DNA from: an uncultured Eubacteriales bacterium
GTDB lineage: Bacteria > Bacillota > Clostridia > Monoglobales > Monoglobaceae
Assembly (NCBI GenBank): GCA_900552305.1
Contig: URZD01000066.1
Location: 1 to 10,475 of the forward strand
DNA length: 10,475 nt
Direction of reading: 5' to 3'
Shown here: piece by piece, positions 1-4,956 of the stretch
How positions within the stretch are numbered: position 1 is the stretch's first letter
Layout of the letters: the number at the start of each line of letters is the position of its first letter
The notes under the pieces: generated by a model
The model's input: the letters and a program-made list of their open reading frames with translations, nothing else
Told to the model about the DNA's origin: nothing
The model's database searches: none
Translations under genes and position numbers: made by a program

Positions 1-32
1 TACGGCAAAAGTTCAGCAAAGCCGCACAAGAC

Positions 33-728
33 CTATGCGCGGCAATCCGCGCCGACAACCGTCAGCGTTTCGTCGATTACTCTGAAATGTATGTCATAGT
101 CCGCAAAACGCATACTGTAAACCCTTGTTTCGTCATCAATATATGACGGTCTAGGATCGCTCTCAAGACACTCGACAAGTGCGGCGCGCTTGTCGAGAGC
201 TATCGCTTCCAGTATTTGCGGAGGTATTTTGATTTTCAGACGGTGCGATTCGTGCTCCGCCGCATATCCGCCCGCCGCGTCCGTATGACAGTCGCTGTAC
301 GGAATGTACGGCTTTATATCATAAATCGGAGTGCCGTCTAAAAGGTCCGCGCCTGCGACCCAAAGCACAATGCCGTCGGTTTCGGTTTTTTCGGCGCCGA
401 CAAGTCTGACCGAGGACAGACCGAGGCTGTTCGGGCGGAACGGCGAGCGGCTTGCGAATACTCCGACCCGCGTGTTTCCGCCGAGCCGCGGCGGGCGCAC
501 CGTCAGAGAGCAGCCGTCTGTGTGACATTCGGAAAAATCGAATATAAGCCAAAGGTGCGAAAAACCGTCGATTCCGCGAATTGCGTCGGGGTTTCGGTAT
601 TCCGGCTCAAAGACGATTTTGCCGCGCGAGGACGGCGAAAGTCCGCTTTGGCGCGGTATGCCGAACTTTTCCTTGAAATCGGTATATATATGCGCCACAG
701 GCTTTATAACAGCGCTGTTTTTCTCCAT
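33..728 (-). CDS. trmO: tRNA (N6-threonylcarbamoyladenosine(37)-N6)-methyltransferase TrmO
   Basis: TrmO (TsaA/YaeB family) uses S-adenosylmethionine to methylate t6A at position 37 of certain tRNAs, making m6t6A and tuning decoding next to the anticodon; it acts in the cytoplasm. The 231-aa product shows the family blocks in order: GFSHLWLIF (55-63), the Arg/Pro-rich FASRSPFRPNSLGLS stretch (91-105), DLLDGTPIYDIKPYIPYSD (128-146), DPRPSY (191-196) and MRFADYDIHF (206-215). Its length matches the E. coli enzyme (about 235 aa), so it appears full length. The frame stays open upstream to 893, but that extension is basic, phenylalanine-rich and lies over the promoter. The start at 728 has GGAGG (736-740) seven bases upstream. 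It is probably monocistronic on its upstream side; what follows it lies outside the window. Confidence 0.94.
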   Translation of the reverse strand: MEKNSAVIKPVAHIYTDFKEKFGIPRQSGLSPSSRGKIVFEPEYRNPDAIRGIDGFSHLWLIFDFSECHTDGCSLTVRPPRLGGNTRVGVFASRSPFRPNSLGLSSVRLVGAEKTETDGIVLWVAGADLLDGTPIYDIKPYIPYSDCHTDAAGGYAAEHESHRLKIKIPPQILEAIALDKRAALVECLESDPRPSYIDDETRVYSMRFADYDIHFRVIDETLTVVGADCRA

Positions 729-761
729 GCCATAACCTCCGGTTCGTGATGTTCTTCTTAC

Positions 762-790
762 ATTATAGTTAATTTGGGCGCGGTTTTCAA
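762..790 (-). promoter_or_regulatory. Sigma-A-type promoter of trmO
   Basis: On the minus strand TTGAAA (790-785) and TATAAT (767-762) are separated by exactly 17 bases. Transcription would start near 755, leaving a 5' leader of about 27 nt that contains the GGAGG site. The placement supports the short trmO start at 728. Confidence 0.8.
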
Positions 791-1054
791 GTGGAAATAT
801 ATATTTATTAAAATTTATACGAAAAAAACATATAAAACGGCGTTTGGAAAGGAAAAAAATTTTAAAAAGCGGGAAAAATGGAGCGGTCGTCAAAACCGAT
901 TGCTGAAAATTAAAAATTCACGCTTACTAATCAGCGGCTTATTTAAAACGCCGCAACGCGGCGCAAAATCGCAAAGAATGGCACATACCGTACCGCTTTT
1001 GGCAAAAGAGGAGGAACAAGGTAGCAAGTGATGGCGAATTTTATACAGTAAAAG
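791..1054. other. Non-coding stretch between trmO promoter and insertion-sequence remnant
   Basis: No gene is supported here. The first 120 bases are very AT-rich, then base composition rises. A GC-rich hairpin, CGCCGC (949-954) with GCGGCG (958-963) and a 3-nt loop, is not followed by a T run in either direction. A compact inverted repeat CTTTTGGCAAAAG lies near 997-1009, followed by a GAGGAGG purine tract that has no start codon and reading frame to serve. The segment could be leftover of an older insertion or a dispersed repeat; I do not recognise it. Confidence 0.4.
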
Positions 1055-1071
1055 GGGCTGTTTAAAAAGTC
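1055..1071 (+). repeat. Left terminal inverted repeat of the insertion sequence
   Basis: GGGCTGTTTAAAAAGTC, identical to the reverse complement of 2011-2027. It is the end nearer the 3' part of the transposase remnant. Confidence 0.9.
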
Positions 1072-1073
1072 CT

Positions 1074-1116
1074 AAAATCACAAAAAGGATCTCCGGTTGA
1101 GGTCCTTTTTGATTTT
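1074..1116 (-). terminator. Hairpin at the left end of the insertion sequence (transposase 3' side)
   Basis: AAAAAGGA (1082-1089) pairs with TCCTTTTT (1103-1110), and AAAATC (1074-1079) with GATTTT (1111-1116), with a two-base bulge between. Read in the transposase direction the stem ends in a T-rich stretch. It probably ended the transposase transcript and may also insulate the element. Confidence 0.55.
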
Positions 1117-1196
1117 CTTGAAAAAATATTAAATTTTGCGGCAGCAAAATAAACTCATATTAAAATGAGCAAAATTTAAAACATTTTCTTTTGAGT

Positions 1197-1916
1197 TTAG
1201 GCTGCAAGTAGTCGTTTTTGTTTCTTCAAATGATATTTGCAGAGGTTAAAACCTATACAAATTGACGTAAATTCAAAAATTACAGATTTTAGCCATCTTC
1301 TCCGTATCCTTTTGTACTGTCTGTTCCGTTAATAACTCCATAAATTCTTTCGGCGTGTATGCTTCTGTTTGCTCTTAGAAGTAAGCCTTGGGTAGATGTC
1401 AAATTTCCGAGAATCTCTTTGTGAATATGTGTTAATTCTTCATTCATTCGGATAGCGGTACAAAACATTCCATATCCGATGCATATTGTTTCATATCCAT
1501 TACTGCTATGTACTCATCGCATATTCCAAGCCGGACATTGTACGCCGGCAACAGTTGGTCATTGCCCATATAATCTCTTTTGATTCGCATAAACGTAGCA
1601 TCATTATCCGTCTCGGAATATCTGTTTCTCTCATCACCGCAAATTTTAATGCGAAGCGCATATTTTCGATATTTCCAACGGAAGCATATCCGTTTTCCAT
1701 AAAAGCAAACAGTATGATTTTTAACAATTTCACAGAGTCAAATTTTGGGCGACCTGTTTTGCTTCCTTTCTCAGCAAAATATTTGTATAGATCGATTTGC
1801 TCCATAATTTCGTTAAATGTGTAGATTGGATCAGAATTTTCAATAATTTTTTCTAAATCTACCGGAATTCCCATTTGAATTGGTGTATAATGATTGTTGT
1901 AGTTTATTGTTTTCAT
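1197..1916 (-). pseudogene. Broken IS1182-type transposase (several frames, internal deletions)
   Basis: Read on the minus strand, the remnant falls into four pieces. From 1916 to about 1665 is the N-terminal domain (starting MKTINYNNHY, with GSKTGRPKFDSVKLLKI and FMENGY). From about 1666 to 1444, in another frame, is a middle piece containing ETDNDATFMRIKRDYMGN and LLPAYNV, the usual D(P/H)DATFM region, ending in TGA. From 1447 to 1289 is a third piece with LLLRANRSIHAERIYGVI, which holds the Glu expected as the last residue of the DDE triad. A fourth, in the remaining frame, ends at 1197 with CIGFNLCKYHLKKQ, the usual C-terminus. The regions that normally carry the two catalytic Asp residues are absent at the first and second junctions, so no active enzyme can be made. 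On the minus strand a TATAAT lies at 1928-1923, very close to the first ATG, and no ribosome binding site is evident. Confidence 0.85.
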
Positions 1917-1932
1917 AAATATATTATACCAC

Positions 1933-1967
1933 AAAAAGGCGGTTTCCGCTACGGTTTCAGCCTTTTT
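1933..1967. terminator. Hairpin at the right end of the insertion sequence
   Basis: AAAAAGGC (1933-1940) pairs with GCCTTTTT (1960-1967). The T run follows the stem on either strand, so it could end transcription entering the element from the right or leaving it rightward toward secD. It lies between the inverted repeat and the transposase start. Confidence 0.5.
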
Positions 1968-2010
1968 TCTATACAAAAAATCGATGACTTTTCATCCTCG
2001 GTTTTTGTAA

Positions 2011-2027
2011 GACTTTTTAAACAGCCC
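2011..2027 (-). repeat. Right terminal inverted repeat of the insertion sequence
   Basis: It reads GGGCTGTTTAAAAAGTC on the minus strand, a perfect 17/17 match to the left end. It is the end nearer the 5' part of the transposase remnant. Confidence 0.9.
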
Positions 2028-2138
2028 TTATTTTATCTTTTGGCGGTCAGTGCCGAAATCTCTATATATTTTTATGTATTTTTAACAATATTTCAAAGGT
2101 ATTTTCTATCACAAACAAAAAAACTTTCTTTCAAACTC

Positions 2139-2167
2139 TTGACTATTAGAGCGAAAAAAGCTATAAT
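2139..2167 (+). promoter_or_regulatory. Sigma-A-type promoter of the secD-secF operon
   Basis: TTGACT (2139-2144) and TATAAT (2162-2167) are separated by exactly 17 bases, close to the vegetative consensus. Transcription would start around 2174, about 170 bases before secD. The promoter lies 110 bp to the right of the insertion-sequence remnant, so it is not supplied by that element. Confidence 0.85.
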
Positions 2168-2184
2168 AAAAGAATGTGAAAAAC

Positions 2185-2321
2185 GCAAAGGGTGGATTAT
2201 GCCCTTTTGCCGTGCGGCGGAGTTTATGCTCCTTTGCCGCGGTCTGTCCGCACGAACGGGCAAATGACATGAAAATAATTAAAACATAACATAAACATTT
2301 ATGCGGATTCCTTTCGCATAA
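2185..2321 (+). promoter_or_regulatory. Structured 5' leader of secD-secF with alternative stems
   Basis: Several pairings are visible. Stem A is GCAAAGGG (2185-2192) with CCCTTTTGC (2202-2210), one T bulged. Stem B is GCGGC+GGAG (2214-2222) with CTCC (2229-2232) and GCCGC (2236-2240), the TTT between the two arms being bulged. Stem C is TTGCC+GTGCGG (2207-2217) with CCGCAC (2248-2253) and GGCAA (2259-2263); it uses bases of both A and B and so excludes them. Stem D, TTATGCG (2299-2305) with CGCATAA (2315-2321), ends six bases before the AAGGAGG site (2327-2333) of secD. Mutually exclusive stems upstream of a translation start suggest a control element, but I do not recognise a known riboswitch family and see no T-run terminator. 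Function is inference. Confidence 0.45.
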
Positions 2322-2342
2322 GTACCAAGGAGGAAAAAAGCA

Positions 2343-3632
2343 ATGTCAAAAAGTGTTATTAAGCTTGCAGCAATTCTTGTGATAATTGCCGGGCTTCTGT
2401 TTGTTGCACTGTACGGAATTGACTTTACTGACACCGCAAGAATCCCGGGCGTACTTGACCCCGACGGCGTTGTTCAGGGCCTCGACCTTAAGGGCGGTTC
2501 GGTTATCGTTTTTGAGGCACAGGAAAAATCGCCTACAGATGAGCAGATGGATACGGTTGCCGGTATGATGAGAACCAGACTGGATGCCCTCGGCTATTCG
2601 GAAGCGGTTGTCACAAGACAGGGCGCAAAAAAGGTAAGAATCGAAATTCCGTCAATCTCCAACCCCGAGGAAGCGGCAGATACGCTGGGCGCAACAGCAC
2701 AGCTCAAGTTCGTTGACGCGGAGGGCAAAGAGGTACTCACGGGCAGCGATGTAAAGAGCGCAAGCGCGGAGTTCGGGAAGGTAAGTGAAATGGGTAATGC
2801 GGAGCATTACGTAAGCCTTCAGCTTACATCCGAGGGTACAAAGAAGTTCTCGGAGGCTACGGGCAGAATTTCAAAGCTGCCGGAGGGTCAGAACATAATC
2901 GCAATCATGATGGATCAGACGGTTATTTCCGCTCCCCGTGTACAGACTCAGATTACGGACGACAGCTGTATAATCACAGGTGACTTTGACGCGGAGAGCG
3001 CAAAGGCTCTTGCGGCAAACATCAAGTCGGGTCAGCTCCCGTTCTCGCTCATGCAGACGGAGCTTCGTGCAATCAGCGCGACCCTCGGTGACACAGCGCT
3101 CCAGACCTCACTCACAGCGGGTCTTATCGGCGTAATTCTCGTACTTCTGTTTATGCTGATTATGTACCGTCTGCCGGGTCTTATGGCTGACTTTGCATTG
3201 GTTGCCTACATCTCGATTGTGGGTATCATTCTTGCAAACCTTCATGTAAACCTTACTCTCCCGGGTATTGCGGGTATCATACTTTCGATAGGTATGGCGG
3301 TTGACGCAAACGTAATTATATTCGAGAGAATCAAGGAGGAGCTGAAAATCGGCAAGACCGTACGCAGTGCGGTTGACGCCGGCTTTAACCGTGCGCTGAG
3401 CGCCGTTATCGACTCCAACATCACGACAATTATTTCCGCGGTTATACTTATATTCCTCGGAACAGGTACAATCAAGGGCTTTGGTGTTACACTTCTTATC
3501 GGTGTTGTTGTCAGCATGATTTCTGCAATATTTGTTACAAAATTCATGCTCAAACAGATGATAGGTATGAATGTTAAACATCTGTGGCTCTATGGTATAT
3601 CAAAGAAAGAAGGAGGCGCAGAGAATGCTTAA
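2343..3632 (+). CDS. secD: Protein translocase subunit SecD
   Basis: SecD is a membrane subunit of the Sec translocon accessory complex. With SecF it uses the proton gradient to complete and pull secreted proteins out on the outer side of the membrane after SecA has pushed them through SecYEG. The 429-aa product has one N-terminal membrane helix (about 7-26), the DLKGGS motif (48-53), an extracytoplasmic domain to about 245, and five more helices from about 253 to 400. TM4 carries GMAVDANVIIFERI (317-330) with the conserved Asp321 thought to take part in proton coupling; further family sequence is AVDAGFNRALSAVIDSNITT (343-362). Its length is normal for clostridial SecD without the long insert of E. 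coli. AAGGAGG (2327-2333) precedes the start by nine bases. It is first in a two-gene operon and its last bases overlap secF. No yajC is seen beside it. Confidence 0.98.
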   Translation: MSKSVIKLAAILVIIAGLLFVALYGIDFTDTARIPGVLDPDGVVQGLDLKGGSVIVFEAQEKSPTDEQMDTVAGMMRTRLDALGYSEAVVTRQGAKKVRIEIPSISNPEEAADTLGATAQLKFVDAEGKEVLTGSDVKSASAEFGKVSEMGNAEHYVSLQLTSEGTKKFSEATGRISKLPEGQNIIAIMMDQTVISAPRVQTQITDDSCIITGDFDAESAKALAANIKSGQLPFSLMQTELRAISATLGDTALQTSLTAGLIGVILVLLFMLIMYRLPGLMADFALVAYISIVGIILANLHVNLTLPGIAGIILSIGMAVDANVIIFERIKEELKIGKTVRSAVDAGFNRALSAVIDSNITTIISAVILIFLGTGTIKGFGVTLLIGVVVSMISAIFVTKFMLKQMIGMNVKHLWLYGISKKEGGAENA

Positions 3633-4542
3633 CATAGTAGGAAAAAGAAAAATCATTTTCACAATTTCAATCATTCTTATGGTAATAAGTGCGGCGTCCC
3701 TCATTTTTCAGGGCTTTAACCTTGACACCGACTTTGCGGGCGGTATGGCTGTAACCTACGCTCTTAAGGACAAGTTCGAAGTCAAGGACGTGGAGGCTGT
3801 TGTTTCCGAGGCTCTCGGAACAAAGCAGAAGGCATCCTCGGTACAGGCTTCAAACGGCGGCAAAGAGGTAATAATTAAGTTCGGTTACGAGAATCACCTC
3901 AAAACCGATGAGGAAAGAGCAAATTTTGCGGATGAGAAAATCAGCGCAATAACAAAGGCACTTTCCGATAAATACACCGAGGCAACCCTTAAAAACAAGG
4001 ATGTTGTTTCGCCGTCAACAGGCAAAGAGCTTGCAAGAAGCGCGGTATGGATGTCGGCTCTCGCGGCAATCGCTATGCTGGTTTACATCACACTGAGATT
4101 CGAGTTTGTTTCGGCTGTTGTTTCTGTTGTTACGCTGCTCCAGACAATCCTTATTCTGTGCGGTATCTATTCGATAGCAAGAGTTGCGATCGATACCAAC
4201 TTTATCGCGGCGATACTGACAATCCTCGGTTACTGTATAAACGATACAATCGTTGTTCTTGACAGAATCCGTGAAAACACCCGCCACGCAAAGAAACAGA
4301 CATATGCGGAAATTGCAAACGCAAGTATCAACCAGACGATTGCGCGTTCGATAAACACAAGTATCACAACGCTCCTTACAATCGGCATGGTTTATATTCT
4401 CGGCGTTACATCAATCAAGGTGTTCGCGCTCCCGATTATCATCGGTATCTTAATCGGTACCTATTCTTCAATCTGTATTGCGGCTCCGCTCTGGGCAACA
4501 TGGAGAGACGGTGCGGTAAACGCAAAGAAGAACGCGAAATAA
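3625..4542 (+). CDS. secF: Protein translocase subunit SecF
   Basis: SecF is the partner of SecD in the SecDF complex that drives late stages of protein export. The 305-aa product has a first membrane helix (about 9-28), the TDFAGG motif (35-40), a small extracytoplasmic domain (about 45-138) and five C-terminal helices. These include the family signature GYCINDTIVVLDRIREN (202-218) and the region ASINQTIARSINTSITTLLT (233-252). The start at 3625 was chosen because GGAGG (3612-3616) lies eight bases upstream; it overlaps the secD stop by 8 bp, which points to translational coupling. An in-frame ATG at 3571 lacks such a site and would add 18 residues unlike SecF. The basic tail (RDGAVNAKKNAK) ends the protein. 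The operon probably ends at the terminator at 4682-4729. Confidence 0.98.
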   Translation: MLNIVGKRKIIFTISIILMVISAASLIFQGFNLDTDFAGGMAVTYALKDKFEVKDVEAVVSEALGTKQKASSVQASNGGKEVIIKFGYENHLKTDEERANFADEKISAITKALSDKYTEATLKNKDVVSPSTGKELARSAVWMSALAAIAMLVYITLRFEFVSAVVSVVTLLQTILILCGIYSIARVAIDTNFIAAILTILGYCINDTIVVLDRIRENTRHAKKQTYAEIANASINQTIARSINTSITTLLTIGMVYILGVTSIKVFALPIIIGILIGTYSSICIAAPLWATWRDGAVNAKKNAK

Positions 4543-4681
4543 ATTTCGTTTTAAAAAGCATTGACTTTTTGGATGCACGGGAATCGAACACAATATCAGT
4601 CTCAACTCCCGTGTGCTTTGCCGGAAAGGATATTCGAATCCGCCCGCAAAAGGCGCAATGTCGGTTTGCTTCAGCTTATGT
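4543..4681 (+). other. Untranslated 3' region of the secDF transcript
   Basis: No gene is visible. One stem, CACGGGA (4576-4582) with TCCCGTG (4607-4613), has a 24-nt loop and no T run after it. On the minus strand the right part of this stem gives TTCGATTCCCG, which looks like a tRNA T-arm, but no tRNA can be folded around it. Confidence 0.4.
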
Positions 4682-4729
4682 ACGGCGCAGCCGTCCGATA
4701 ACTCTGTCGGACAGCCGCGCCGTTTTTTT
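4682..4729 (+). terminator. Rho-independent terminator of secD-secF
   Basis: The outer stem ACGGCGC (4682-4688) pairs with GCGCCGT (4717-4723), the inner stem GTCCGA (4693-4698) with TCGGAC (4707-4712), and a run of seven T follows (4723-4729). It is oriented to end the plus-strand transcript about 140 bases after the secF stop. On the minus strand no T run follows the stem, so it is not an obvious terminator for the convergent SLH gene. Confidence 0.85.
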
Positions 4730-4741
4730 GCTATATTTCAA

Positions 4742-4855
4742 GCGGCGTTTCAGCCGCGGTGTAATTTGAGCTGCCGCCGTGCGCGGCGGCGGGAGTCGGT
4801 AAACAAAGCAACTGTTATCCTGCCTGCTTGATATACGCGGGTCTGACCCGCGTAT
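4742..4855. repeat. Cluster of three GC-rich hairpins between convergent genes
   Basis: Three separate perfect stems follow each other: GCGGC/GCCGC (4742-4746 and 4753-4757), GCCGCCG/CGGCGGC (4773-4779 and 4784-4790, loop TGCG), and ATACGCGGGT/ACCCGCGTAT (4833-4842 and 4846-4855, 3-nt loop). None has a clean T run on either strand. The third, with 10 bp, may mark the 3' end or stabilise the end of the minus-strand SLH transcript, whose stop is about 100 bases away; this is inference. Confidence 0.5.
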
Positions 4856-4956
4856 TTCCGACCCCGCCGGCGTAAAGCCGCTTTTGCGCACAGCGTGCAT
4901 AGTCGTAAAACAGTTTTGTTTTTCAGATTAAAGGTCGCCGCCCAAAATCGCTGCGT

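Larger units (their letters stand above)
1055..2027. mobile_element. Decayed insertion sequence, IS1182-like (DUF772 transposase type)
   Basis: The ends are perfect 17-bp terminal inverted repeats, GGGCTGTTTAAAAAGTC at 1055-1071 and its reverse complement at 2011-2027. The element is 973 bp, whereas intact members with this type of transposase are usually about 1.5-1.9 kb, so a large part is missing. Inside lie pieces of one transposase on the minus strand, plus a hairpin near each end (1074-1116 and 1933-1967), as is common where insertion sequences stop transcription at their borders. No target-site duplication is visible next to either end. The assignment to IS1182 rests on recalled protein similarity; the inverted repeats are seen directly. 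With no intact transposase it could move only if a related full copy elsewhere supplied the enzyme. Confidence 0.85.

Noticed and set aside
729..893. Upstream extension of the trmO reading frame by 55 residues
   Set aside because: The extra residues do not resemble the family, they overlap the promoter at 762-790, and the ATG at 728 has a well-placed GGAGG.
1040..2040. Target-site duplication flanking the insertion sequence
   Set aside because: The bases just outside the inverted repeats (AAAAG on the left, TTATT on the right) do not match.
2174..2342. Known riboswitch class (c-di-GMP, TPP, ZTP, preQ1, purine) in the secDF leader
   Set aside because: None of the conserved cores I know could be found; only stems of unknown type are supported.
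3571..3624. Earlier ATG for secF
   Set aside because: It lacks a ribosome binding site and adds residues unlike SecF; the ATG at 3625 has GGAGG eight bases upstream.
4563..4650. tRNA-like T-arm sequences on the minus strand (TTCGATTCCCG and GGATTCGAATATCC)
   Set aside because: No acceptor, D or anticodon stems can be drawn around them; the first is one side of a simple hairpin.
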